Assembly: GCA_903930435.1 (NCBI GenBank)
Contig: CAIYYN010000042.1
Span: 62,001 to 126,000 of the forward strand
Origin: an uncultured Hyphomicrobiales bacterium
GTDB lineage: Bacteria; Pseudomonadota; Alphaproteobacteria; Rhizobiales; Ancalomicrobiaceae
Length of the DNA stretch: 64,000 bases
Direction of reading: 5' to 3'
Shown: one piece after another, positions 52,297-61,138 of the stretch
How positions within the stretch are numbered: the stretch's first letter is position 1
Layout: each line of letters opens with the position of its first letter
Position numbers and translations under genes: made by a program
Notes under the pieces: generated by a model
Seen by the model: only the letters and a program-made list of their open reading frames with translations
What the model was told of the DNA's origin: nothing
Databases searched by the model: none

Positions 52297-53292
52297 TCAG
52301 GCAACGCCGGCCTTCAGCAGATCATGCAGGTGAACCAGTCCGACCGGACGGTCGTCTTCAACCACGATCAGCGCCAGGCGGCTGGATGAGTTCAGTTTTT
52401 CGATCGCGCTGACCAGTAATGCATCAGGGCGTGTTGTGATCGGTCGCCGCGTCATGATCGAATCGACCGGCTTCTCGAGGAGTCCGTCGGCAAGGTTCCG
52501 CCGGATATCACCATCGGTCACGATACCGGCCAATAATCCTGCGTCATTGACGACGGCCACACAGCCAAAACCCTTCTTGTTGATGACATCGATGGCCGCT
52601 CTGATCTGTGTTCCCTGAAGCACAAGCGGAAGTCTGTCCCCGACGTGCATCGCATCACTGACGAGGCGCAGGCTTGCGCCCAGTTTACCGCCGGGGTGAA
52701 AGATCCTGAAATCCTGAGCGGTAAAACCACGGCCTTCCAGCAGGGCGATGGCAATGGCATCTCCCATGGCAAGCTGAAGCAATGTCGATGTTGTCGGTGC
52801 CAGACCATGTGGACAAGCTTCGGTAATCTTAGGCAATTCCAGGACGATGTCGGCAGCGCGCCCAAGCGTGGAATCCGCAGCCGACGTCAAGGCGACCAGA
52901 GGCACGCGAAAGCGCCGGGTGTGATTGAGGATCGCCGCGAGTTCGCTGGATTCGCCACTCCATGACAGGGCAAGAACAATGTCATCGGGCGTCACCATGC
53001 CGAGGTCGCCGTGGCTGGCTTCGCTGGGATGAACGAACATCGATGGTGTGCCAGTCGACGCAAGGGTCGAGGCAATCTTGCGACCGATGTGCCCGCTCTT
53101 GCCTATGCCCGTTACGACGACCCGCCCCGCAGCTGCAACAATGGCGGCAACTGCTGCGTTGAACGTGTGGCCGAGAGGACCATCGAGGCTCGCGATCAAG
53201 GCTGTCAGACCATCGTTTTCAACCGCCAGCGTCCGACGGGCGGACTCGATCGGGGTTGGCCGGTTGTGAGAAACGTGCGCAGACGTCGGCAT
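52297..53292 (-). CDS. kdsD: D-arabinose-5-phosphate isomerase (KpsF/GutQ family)
   Basis: A 331-residue enzyme that interconverts D-ribulose 5-phosphate and D-arabinose 5-phosphate, the first step to the LPS sugar KDO. The SIS domain holds VVVTGIGKSGHIGRKIASTL near residue 62 and HPSEASHGDLGMVTPDDIVL. Two CBS domains follow (SDAMHVGDRLPLVLQGTQIR; DSIMTRRPITTRPDALLVSA). ATG 53292 is preferred; the frame runs to 53463 without family resemblance. The divergent neighbour is the outer-membrane barrel gene. Confidence 0.93.
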   Translation of the reverse strand: MPTSAHVSHNRPTPIESARRTLAVENDGLTALIASLDGPLGHTFNAAVAAIVAAAGRVVVTGIGKSGHIGRKIASTLASTGTPSMFVHPSEASHGDLGMVTPDDIVLALSWSGESSELAAILNHTRRFRVPLVALTSAADSTLGRAADIVLELPKITEACPHGLAPTTSTLLQLAMGDAIAIALLEGRGFTAQDFRIFHPGGKLGASLRLVSDAMHVGDRLPLVLQGTQIRAAIDVINKKGFGCVAVVNDAGLLAGIVTDGDIRRNLADGLLEKPVDSIMTRRPITTRPDALLVSAIEKLNSSSRLALIVVEDDRPVGLVHLHDLLKAGVA

Positions 53293-53643
53293 CTTCAATG
53301 GTGTCCCTCGGCGGGGTCGGCCCATGCGGTGACCCAGGCTCTCGTGGTGGCCGATCATTTCCTCGACCATGATGATTGGAGGTGGCTTGTAGCATGTTTT
53401 CGCAGGGAGAAAAGACGCTGCGATTTCCGAATTGGAACAGGCCGGAAAGGTTCTGTTAACCAAGCATGTTTACGTTTCAGAAAGAATCGACGGCGGAGCG
53501 GGTGTCGGCAAGAGACAGAAACCGGAGTTGTGCGAACGCGTGAGGGTCCAATGCGTATTCGCCCCAGCTTAGGCCAAGTGAGCGCCAACCCGGACAGAAA
53601 ACGCCACAGATGCCAAGACCACCTGATTGCGCTTTGGGAGCCA
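53293..53643. other. Divergent region between kdsD and the barrel gene
   Basis: About 350 bases with promoters for both. Frames are open on both strands but the sequence is not protein-like. If the barrel gene starts at ATG 53551, the rightmost 93 bases are coding. Confidence 0.4.
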
Positions 53644-55698
53644 ATGTCACCTTTTCGATTTCGTGCCTTGCTGCTGGCACCGGCTATGACTTTTATGGTC
53701 TGGCAGGGATCGGCGGCTGCTGTCGAAACATGGGTGGGCGCAGATGGCGAGATCAGGGTCGTTCCCGGAACAGAAGACCCGGTACCGACGGTAAAGTCCA
53801 AACCGCAAAAGTCAGCTGCAACCAGTGAGCCGACGCCCGAAGCAGCCAAGGCAGCAACGACGAAAAAGCCTGTCAGGCTCTCAAATGGCAAACCCGTAGC
53901 CAAACCACTTCACGGCAAGCCAGTCTCCAATGATCCCGGAACGACAGGGGCGGTGACACCACAGGATCAGACCAATCCTGATCCAAACGTGCAAGACCCC
54001 AATGACCCCCAGTACCAGGACAAGCAGAGGATGCAGCCGCGACAGGCGATGCCAAAATCTGCGCCATTGCCACCAAGGCCAGTGACTGATTCAAAACAAA
54101 CGATCGATCCTGGCAATGCGCTCATCAACTCCGGTCCCAAAACAGATACCGCAGTGATGACCAACGAGCCAGACTATGGTCCAGGTGAGGAGACTCCGGA
54201 TCCGGTTCTCAATGCGCAACTCCCCGGTGCCCTGCCGACGAATCAAACCGATCCCGTCATTGGCACCAATCCGTCGGGGTCAGGATTAGGCCCACTTGGA
54301 TCGAGAACCCAACCAACACCAGCGGGTGCCAGAAATACCGGCAATCAGCCCGCAGACCAGACACGCCCAGGCCAAGCCGCTCAAGCTGCGTCGCCGATGC
54401 GTCTGCGTCCGTCGATACCGACGGCAGCCCCGGTTCAACCGATGCAGCCGCAACCACCCACTGGCATCACGAGCTCCATCGCGCAGGTACCTCAACTGGC
54501 GACTGCTCCCAACCCGCGGCTCGTTGTTGATGATCCATTAACCGACCCACAGAGCACCGCCTATGATCAACGCGGTATCCGGGTAAATTCGTTCATCTGG
54601 CGGCCGGCAATCGAATTGTCAGCCGGCGCCAACAGCAATATTCAGGCAGTCGCCGGCGGCAACTCCAGCTCTGCCTTGCGGGTGGCCCCGGAACTGATCG
54701 GACAATCCGACTGGTCAAGACATCAGTTGGGATTCGATCTGCACGGCAGCTTCACCGAGTTTCCGCAGTATCCGCAATTGGCACGACCGACCGTCTCGGC
54801 CTCGGCGAATGGCCGAATTGATCTGGGCGACGAAACCCAGATAACGCTCAAGACGGCATACGGACTCGATAAGCTGCCGAGTTCCAGTGCCCTGAATGCG
54901 GCGGGGACCACGGGGGCAGGCCTTCAGCAAACCTACACCGGATCGGCAGGGCTGACACGGGATGTCGGCAGGTTCGCAATCACGCTGCGCGGCGAGGTCG
55001 ATCGCACGGATTATCAGCTTGATTCAACAACCCAGGCAGAAACACCAGCCGCAAGTCTCAATAATACGAATCTGATCGGAGCCCTGCGCGGTAGCTACAG
55101 CGTATCGGCTGGTGTCAAACCGTTTATCGAAATACAAACAAACGCACTGCGATACGATGCGGGTTCCCAGGTGTCATCGACAACCGGGGTCATCTCGCAT
55201 GACGGCAATGGGGCTGCTTTCAAGGGCGGCGTCGCACTCGATTTCGGACCCCTTCTGAAGGGCGAGGCCTCGTCAGGTTACGGTTTCGAGACACCCCTGA
55301 ACAATCAACTGCAGACCCTGCGCGCGTTCACGGTTGACGAGAATCTTGTCTGGTCACCGACGCGCCTGACGCGGATCACGGTGTCGACCGTCACCGCAAT
55401 TGAGCCCACCCTGCTCGCCGGAGCATCGGGTGCGGTGTCGCGCACGATGGGTCTGAAAGTTTCAGATGATATCTTGCGCAATCTGACTGTAGACGTCGGC
55501 GGCTCTTATCTGGCCAGACATTATACCGGTGTCTACCGCACCGAAAATCTGGATGAAGTCACCGGCGCATTGACCTGGAAAATCAATCCGACGCTACAAA
55601 CCTTCGTTCGCGGCACCTATGATGCCTTCGCATCGTCGGCGCATACCGATGATTACAATGCGCTGAGCGTCTTTGCGGGCGTACGCCTGCAGCAATAG
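53644..55698 (+). CDS. Outer-membrane beta-barrel protein with proline-rich N-terminus
   Basis: A 684-residue secreted protein. The signal peptide FRALLLAPAMTFMVWQGSAA ends near residue 23. Residues 40-290 are rich in Pro, Gln, Thr and Asn (low complexity). From about 295 (RGIRVNSFIWRPAIELSAGA) to the end the sequence alternates like beta strands (GLQQTYTGSAGLTRDVGRFA, ALRGSYSVSAGVKPFIEIQT), matching the putative beta-barrel porin-2/OMP_b-brl_2 type (PF10082-like). Such proteins often go with exopolysaccharide export; galU next to it fits. ATG 53551 is an alternative start with 31 extra residues. Confidence 0.8.
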   Translation: MSPFRFRALLLAPAMTFMVWQGSAAAVETWVGADGEIRVVPGTEDPVPTVKSKPQKSAATSEPTPEAAKAATTKKPVRLSNGKPVAKPLHGKPVSNDPGTTGAVTPQDQTNPDPNVQDPNDPQYQDKQRMQPRQAMPKSAPLPPRPVTDSKQTIDPGNALINSGPKTDTAVMTNEPDYGPGEETPDPVLNAQLPGALPTNQTDPVIGTNPSGSGLGPLGSRTQPTPAGARNTGNQPADQTRPGQAAQAASPMRLRPSIPTAAPVQPMQPQPPTGITSSIAQVPQLATAPNPRLVVDDPLTDPQSTAYDQRGIRVNSFIWRPAIELSAGANSNIQAVAGGNSSSALRVAPELIGQSDWSRHQLGFDLHGSFTEFPQYPQLARPTVSASANGRIDLGDETQITLKTAYGLDKLPSSSALNAAGTTGAGLQQTYTGSAGLTRDVGRFAITLRGEVDRTDYQLDSTTQAETPAASLNNTNLIGALRGSYSVSAGVKPFIEIQTNALRYDAGSQVSSTTGVISHDGNGAAFKGGVALDFGPLLKGEASSGYGFETPLNNQLQTLRAFTVDENLVWSPTRLTRITVSTVTAIEPTLLAGASGAVSRTMGLKVSDDILRNLTVDVGGSYLARHYTGVYRTENLDEVTGALTWKINPTLQTFVRGTYDAFASSAHTDDYNALSVFAGVRLQQ

Positions 55699-55736
55699 AT
55701 GAAACGGGCACCGGAGTGCCCGCCCGCGTGTTCCAA

Positions 55737-56615
55737 TCAGGCTTTTCGCAGCAACCGCTCGATTTCGGCGCGAAACCCGTCTGACAGCTCCGGACGCGAC
55801 AGGCCATATGCAACATTGGCTGCCAGGAACCCGATCTTCGAACCGGTGTCGAAGGTTTCCCCCTCGTACTTCATGCCCCAGAACTTTTGCCGAGACATCA
55901 GCTTCAACATCGCATCCGTCAGCTGGATCTCGCCACCGGCACCCTTTTCCTGCATGGCCAGAAATTTGAAAATTTCGGGCTGAAGGACATAGCGACCGGA
56001 AATGTAGAAATTGGACGGCGCCGTTCCCTTTGCTGGCTTTTCGACCATCTGGGTGATTTCAAAGGCCTTGCCGCGTGCCTCACCGACACCGACGATGCCA
56101 TATTGATGCGCCATGTCCGGTTCGCATTCCTCGACAGCGATTACGTTGTCGCCGGTCGCACGGAACACCTCCAACATCTGCGCCAGACAGCCTTTCTTGG
56201 ATCGCATGATCATGTCAGGCAGCAAAACAGCAAAAGGTTCATCACCGATAATATCGCGTGCGCACCAGATCGCATGGCCAAGCCCCAATGGAGCCTGCTG
56301 GCGCGTAAAGCTCGTTGACCCGGCCATCGGCAATTGTGCGCCGAGCAGTTCGAGTTCGGCAGTCTTGTTGCGAGATTTCAGGGTCGCCTCAAGTTCATAA
56401 GCCATATCAAAATGGTCTTCGATGACACCCTTGTTACGACCCGTTACAAAGATAAAATGTTCGATACCGGCTTCTCTTGCTTCATCAACAATGTATTGGA
56501 TGACCGGCTTGTCGACGACCGTCAGCATTTCCTTGGGAACGGCCTTGGTTGCCGGCAGAAATCTGGTTCCCAATCCAGCAACGGGGAATACGGCCTTTCG
56601 AATCGTGTGTGTCAT
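55737..56615 (-). CDS. galU: UTP-glucose-1-phosphate uridylyltransferase
   Basis: A 292-residue nucleotidyltransferase making UDP-glucose from UTP and glucose-1-phosphate. The N-terminus has [20 protein letters not shown], the nucleotide-binding loop with the activating lysine, then [30 protein letters not shown] with the metal aspartate and [23 protein letters not shown] 56615 is preferred to 56660. UDP-glucose feeds LPS, exopolysaccharide and osmoregulated glucan synthesis. The barrel gene is convergent, 38 bases away. Confidence 0.96.
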   Translation of the reverse strand: MTHTIRKAVFPVAGLGTRFLPATKAVPKEMLTVVDKPVIQYIVDEAREAGIEHFIFVTGRNKGVIEDHFDMAYELEATLKSRNKTAELELLGAQLPMAGSTSFTRQQAPLGLGHAIWCARDIIGDEPFAVLLPDMIMRSKKGCLAQMLEVFRATGDNVIAVEECEPDMAHQYGIVGVGEARGKAFEITQMVEKPAKGTAPSNFYISGRYVLQPEIFKFLAMQEKGAGGEIQLTDAMLKLMSRQKFWGMKYEGETFDTGSKIGFLAANVAYGLSRPELSDGFRAEIERLLRKA

Positions 56616-56983
56616 TTGTTGATTGCTCTTTTTGAGGGGACAAGAAAATAGGCCATGCAATTCGAATGGAGGTCAAACCATAAAATTGACTGAGAGCCGT
56701 TACGCCTCCAGTTCTTCGATAGCGCGAAGTACACACCATCACAAGATGCCATTCTGCGCGCAAATCATGACAAAAGCAGGTCTATTAAAATTCAAATGCT
56801 TGATTACGGTTAAGAATATTTTAACCTGGAAGACGGTTCAATCGAGTTCGCTTCCGTTTTGAGTTCGCGATGAAATCTGGTGATCAGGCTTTGATGTGCA
56901 TCTGGGCATAGCCAGAGCTCTGACTGAAACCGTTTTGGTTCAACGGTCTGGCTGCGATGATCGCCGGTTGATGGAAAAGAGAC
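56616..56983. other. Divergent region between galU and the lytic transglycosylase gene
   Basis: About 370 bases, AT-rich from 56760 to 56870. It holds the CtrA-type box at 56810-56825. No coding frame. Confidence 0.5.
56810..56825. promoter_or_regulatory. CtrA-type box between galU and the transglycosylase gene
   Basis: TTAA (56810-56813), seven bases (GAATATT), TTAAC (56821-56825). This is an exact match to the full CtrA motif TTAA-N7-TTAAC. It lies 159 bases before the transglycosylase start and 195 before the galU start. Confidence 0.5.
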
Positions 56984-58270
56984 ATGGAAAGTCGATCCGA
57001 TCGTGCCGTTTCAAACGGAACCGACATATCGAACGCCGTAACGCGAGGTGTCGCCAGTCGACGTCGAATGCTGACCGGTGCAGGCAGCCTGCTGCTGGCG
57101 GGGGCAGTCTCGCAATCCGCGTTTTCACAACAGGCAACACTCGACTTCGGCCCATGGGTCGACTCATTTCGGGCTCGCGCCGCACAACACGGCATCTCCA
57201 TGCCGACCTACAACACCGTCATGTATTCGCTTACCCCGAACATGAAGGTGTTCGAGTTCGACAAATCGCAGCCAGAGACAGTCCAGCCGATCTGGCGCTA
57301 TCTCGAACAACGTGTCACTGAATGGAAGATCAATACCGGCCGGATCCGCTTGCAGGAGCATTTGCCGGTTTTTGCGCGTATCGAGGAAGTTTACGGCGTC
57401 GACCGCCATCACATCTGTGCTCTGTGGGGCATGGAGTCCGCCTATGGAACGGTGCTCGAAAAGCAGCACGTGGTTGACAGTCTCGCTACGTTGGCCTGGG
57501 GCGACGCGCGCAGGCGACCGTACTGGGAGCAGGAATTGCTCAACGCGCTGGTGATCATTGATCGTGGCTGGTCGTCCCCGCAAGAAATGATCGGTTCCTG
57601 GGCAGGCGCGATGGGACATACGCAGTGGATGCCCGAGGTCTGGCTCAATATGGGCGTCGATTTCGTCGGCGACGGGAAGATCACACCTTTCGGTCGCCCC
57701 GATGATGCCCTAGCCGGAACCTCCCGCTATCTCGTCGAACGCGGCAAATATCGGCGCGGTGAGACGTGGGGCTATGAGGTTCGGTTGCCACAAGGGTTTG
57801 ATGCCAGCCTCGCTGATATGAAAACACCGCGCCCCATTGCCCAATGGCGGTCGCTGGGAGTTATACGCGCGACTGGCGATGCCTTTCCACGCCCCTCGGA
57901 TATGGCCCGACTTGCCATTCCAGCCGGAATCAACGGTCCGGCCTTTCTCTTTCTGCCCAATCTCGCCGCGATAAGGTCGTACAACCCCTCAACCAAATAC
58001 GCCCTGTCGATCGGATTACTGGCGGATCGGATCCGTGGCGGCAAGGATCTGGTTCAGCCCTGGCCGGTTGATGAGCGCCAACTGACGCTGGCTGAAGCGC
58101 AAGAATTGCAGACTCGCCTAACGCAGCTCGGATTTGATACTGGCGGTACCGATGGCCGCATTGGCGACAAGACCCAGGCAGCTTTACAAGCTTGGCAAGC
58201 CTCGGTTGGCGTCCAACCGGCAGATGGTTTTCCGACAAACAAGGCCTTGCAACTCTTGCGAGGCGGATAA
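56984..58270 (+). CDS. Lytic murein transglycosylase (MltB family) with Tat-type signal and peptidoglycan-binding domain
   Basis: A 428-residue enzyme that cleaves peptidoglycan glycan strands. The N-terminus ASRRRMLTGAGSLLLAGAVS has a twin-arginine motif (SRRRML) before the hydrophobic stretch, a Tat signal candidate. The SLT_2/MltB core has the catalytic Glu in ICALWGMESAYGT (near residue 151) and GSWAGAMGHTQWMPEVWLNM near 205. A C-terminal peptidoglycan-binding domain (LTQLGFDTGGTDGRIGDKTQ) ends the protein. The divergent galU shares an upstream region with a CtrA box. The DUF459 gene follows 91 bases later. Confidence 0.9.
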   Translation: MESRSDRAVSNGTDISNAVTRGVASRRRMLTGAGSLLLAGAVSQSAFSQQATLDFGPWVDSFRARAAQHGISMPTYNTVMYSLTPNMKVFEFDKSQPETVQPIWRYLEQRVTEWKINTGRIRLQEHLPVFARIEEVYGVDRHHICALWGMESAYGTVLEKQHVVDSLATLAWGDARRRPYWEQELLNALVIIDRGWSSPQEMIGSWAGAMGHTQWMPEVWLNMGVDFVGDGKITPFGRPDDALAGTSRYLVERGKYRRGETWGYEVRLPQGFDASLADMKTPRPIAQWRSLGVIRATGDAFPRPSDMARLAIPAGINGPAFLFLPNLAAIRSYNPSTKYALSIGLLADRIRGGKDLVQPWPVDERQLTLAEAQELQTRLTQLGFDTGGTDGRIGDKTQAALQAWQASVGVQPADGFPTNKALQLLRGG

Positions 58271-58361
58271 GTTCGCCTTCTGACCATCGTTCAATTTGCA
58301 ACATTGCCCCGCAGCCGCTCCGAAGCTATGAGTACTTCCAGACTCGGAAAGACGGTGAGCG

Positions 58362-59558
58362 ATGCGACGGACGTTGATCGGCCAGAGCCTGTTGGTACTC
58401 CTGTTGTTGGCAATGCTCAGTGCGACAGGTGAAAAGGCTGCCTACGCGCAGACCGATCCGGTCGGATCATTTTTTCGCTCGCTTTTTGGTGCGCCCAAAC
58501 CCGCTCCGCCACCTCCACAGTTGATCGCCCCTGCGGCGAAACCGAAGCCAGCGGAACCGGTCGAACCGAAGGTCGTGGAACTGCCCAAAAACCCGGATGC
58601 ACAAACGATCCTGGTGATCGGTGATGAACAGGCAAGTGATCTGGCTGTCGGCCTGCAAGTCGCGTTCGCCGATACGCCCTCCATCCAGGTCATTGACAAA
58701 TCGCGCGATAATTCAGGTCTCGTGCGTGATCAGGGAGCGGATTGGCCGACACGCCTGAGCGGACTTCTTGCAGAACGCAAGGTTGACTTCATCGTTGTGA
58801 TGAACGGAGAGAACGATCGGATCACCTTCCCCGTCGCTCTGACAAACGGCAAATCGGAAGACGTTCGCTCACCGAAGTGGGAAGAGCTTTATACCGCGAA
58901 GGTCCGCAAGCTCGAAGACGCTCTGAAGGCCTCTGGCAAACCGTTCTTCTGGGTCGGTTTGCCACCGATGGAACGCCCCAGCCTGTCTGCATTTGCGAGC
59001 TATCTGAACGGGATCTACAAGCCGCTGACCGAGCAGGCCGGAGGTGTTTCCGTCGATAGCTGGAATGGGTTTGTCGATGAGGACGGACACTTCAACTATC
59101 AGGGTCCCGATGTGGACGGACAGATGAAACGGCTCAGAGCCTACGACGGCTTTCATTTCACCCGAGCCGGACAAAGAAAGCTCGCATTTTACGTCGAGAC
59201 CGAAATTCGCAAGATCATGCGCGGCGAAACCAGCAGACCCGAAGCCAGCACACCAGAAATCGTGAGTGCGCAACCAAAGGCGCAGGCTGCAATGCTGGCC
59301 GCGCCGCCGCCGCTGCCACCTGCCCCCTGGGATCGCGTCGGCCCAGTCATGCCTCTTGAAGCTGGTTCCAATGGTGACTCTGAGCTGGCAGGGGCACCTC
59401 CACCGCGCGCAACCGCGGCGATGAAACCGACGGAGTCACAAGGCAAGCTGCCAGGCGGTTATCCGCTGACGGAAACGCCCGTTTATGCCCGCATCATGCT
59501 TGGCGAACCCATTCCGGCCCAGTCAGGTCGCGTCGACGACTTTACCTGGGAGCGGTAA
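58362..59558 (+). CDS. DUF459 SGNH-hydrolase-fold exported protein
   Basis: A 398-residue protein with a signal peptide (GQSLLVLLLLAMLSATGEKA, cleavage near residue 29). A Pro-rich linker to about 75 is followed by the DUF459 SGNH-like domain. ILVIGDEQASDLAVGLQVAF stands where the GDS serine would be; here the motif reads GDEQ, with no serine at the usual nucleophile position. VMNGENDR is the block III-like Asn segment, and RAYDGFHFTRAGQRKLAFYV is the Asp-x-x-His block. The missing serine suggests a non-catalytic role or altered chemistry. It follows the transglycosylase gene and may act with it on the wall. Confidence 0.82.
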   Translation: MRRTLIGQSLLVLLLLAMLSATGEKAAYAQTDPVGSFFRSLFGAPKPAPPPPQLIAPAAKPKPAEPVEPKVVELPKNPDAQTILVIGDEQASDLAVGLQVAFADTPSIQVIDKSRDNSGLVRDQGADWPTRLSGLLAERKVDFIVVMNGENDRITFPVALTNGKSEDVRSPKWEELYTAKVRKLEDALKASGKPFFWVGLPPMERPSLSAFASYLNGIYKPLTEQAGGVSVDSWNGFVDEDGHFNYQGPDVDGQMKRLRAYDGFHFTRAGQRKLAFYVETEIRKIMRGETSRPEASTPEIVSAQPKAQAAMLAAPPPLPPAPWDRVGPVMPLEAGSNGDSELAGAPPPRATAAMKPTESQGKLPGGYPLTETPVYARIMLGEPIPAQSGRVDDFTWER

Positions 59559-59582
59559 AGCCGTCACAAGTGCGGCCTGTCT

Positions 59583-61001
59583 TCAACGAGGCAGGCTCGA
59601 AGATCCCATCAGGAAGGTATCAATCGCCTGCGCGGCCTGACGTCCTTCACGGATCGCCCAGACAACGAGCGACTGACCACGGCGTGCATCACCCGCCGCA
59701 AATACCTTCGGCACCGACGTGGCGTAGGACATCTCATCTGCAAGCACGTTGCCGCGCTTGTCAAAGCTCGTCCCAAACTGCTCTAGCGCCCCTTCGTGGA
59801 TCGGACGGGCAAAGCCGATGGCGATAAACACCAGATCCGCCTTGATGATCCATTCCGTTCCGGGAATTGGCCGACGCTTTTCATCCACACGCGCGCATTT
59901 CACACCGGTCACGTGGCCGTTCTCGCTGACAACTTCGAGCGTTGCAGCCGCGAATTCACGTTCCGCGCCCTCAGCCTGGCTGGAAGATGTACGATATTTG
60001 GTGGGCCAATAGGGCCAGATCGAGAGCTTGTCTTCGCGCAGCGGTGGCATTGGACGGATATCAAGCTGGGTGACGGTCACAGCACCCTGCCGGAACGATG
60101 TGCCAACGCAGTCAGAGGCTGTATCACCGCCGCCGATCACGACAACATGCTTGCCGCGCGCATCCAGCGGTGCCTCACGGTGGATATCCTCACCGCCAAC
60201 GCGACGGTTGGATTGCACCAGGAAGGGCATCGCATAATGCACACCTTCAACATCCGTGCCCGGGACCCCTGCATCACGTGGATGCTCTGAACCGATCGCA
60301 ATCAGCACTGCATCATGCTTGTCCGTCAATTCCTTGCTCGAGATCGTCACGCCGACATTGACGCCATAATGCAACGTCACGCCTTCCGCCGTCATCTGAT
60401 TGAGGCGACGGTCGATGATCCGCTTTTCCATCTTGAAGTCGGGAATGCCATAGCGCAGCAGACCACCGGCCTTGGGCTCCCGCTCATAGACGTGCACATC
60501 GTGACCGGCGCGAGCCAGTTGCTGGGCGGCGGCCAGACCGGCAGGGCCAGACCCGACGATCCCGACCGACTTGCCAGTCTTGGCCTTCGGCAGTTCCGGC
60601 TGGATCCAGCCACGCGACCACGCCTTGTCGACGATCGATTGCTCGACCGACTTGATCGTGACCGGCACATCTTCGAGGTTCAGCGTGCAGGCTTCCTCGC
60701 AGGGCGCAGGGCAAACGCGACCGGTGAACTCAGGGAAGTTGTTGGTTGAGTGCAGGTTGCGCGAGGCTTCTTCCCAGTCTTTGGCAAAGACCAGGTCGTT
60801 CCAGTCCGGAATCTGGTTGTTCACCGGGCAGCCGGTGTGACAATACGGAATGCCACAATCCATGCAACGTGCCGCCTGCCGTTCGACATCAACGTCCGAC
60901 AGCGGCAACGTGAATTCACGAAAATGGCGGATGCGGTCGCTTGCCGGCTGATACTTCTGTTCCTGCCGGTCAAACTCAAGAAACCCAGTGACCTTACCCA
61001 T
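59583..61001 (-). CDS. gltD: Glutamate synthase small subunit
   Basis: A 472-residue NADPH-dependent subunit that supplies electrons to GltB. Cysteine clusters for [4Fe-4S] centres are [20 protein letters not shown] near residue 47 and [18 protein letters not shown] binding is at [20 protein letters not shown] and the NADPH site at [20 protein letters not shown]. The C-terminus has [23 protein letters not shown] 61001 ([10 protein letters not shown]) fits the family; 61004 and 61013 are also possible. It follows gltB on the same strand after a 137-base gap with a CCTTTGGC/GCCAAAGG stem (61054-61061, 61087-61094). Confidence 0.96.
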   Translation of the reverse strand: MGKVTGFLEFDRQEQKYQPASDRIRHFREFTLPLSDVDVERQAARCMDCGIPYCHTGCPVNNQIPDWNDLVFAKDWEEASRNLHSTNNFPEFTGRVCPAPCEEACTLNLEDVPVTIKSVEQSIVDKAWSRGWIQPELPKAKTGKSVGIVGSGPAGLAAAQQLARAGHDVHVYEREPKAGGLLRYGIPDFKMEKRIIDRRLNQMTAEGVTLHYGVNVGVTISSKELTDKHDAVLIAIGSEHPRDAGVPGTDVEGVHYAMPFLVQSNRRVGGEDIHREAPLDARGKHVVVIGGGDTASDCVGTSFRQGAVTVTQLDIRPMPPLREDKLSIWPYWPTKYRTSSSQAEGAEREFAAATLEVVSENGHVTGVKCARVDEKRRPIPGTEWIIKADLVFIAIGFARPIHEGALEQFGTSFDKRGNVLADEMSYATSVPKVFAAGDARRGQSLVVWAIREGRQAAQAIDTFLMGSSSLPR

Positions 61002-61138
61002 CATCGTCCTCAAAAATTACCTGTGTGTCGATGTTGATCACGACGGCACTGTGCCTTTGGCCCTGCAATCAGGATAATCCGAGAGAGCCAAAGGTAGGTC
61101 AACGTGATGACGGTTCGTATCAACGAGTGTTAGGTAAA

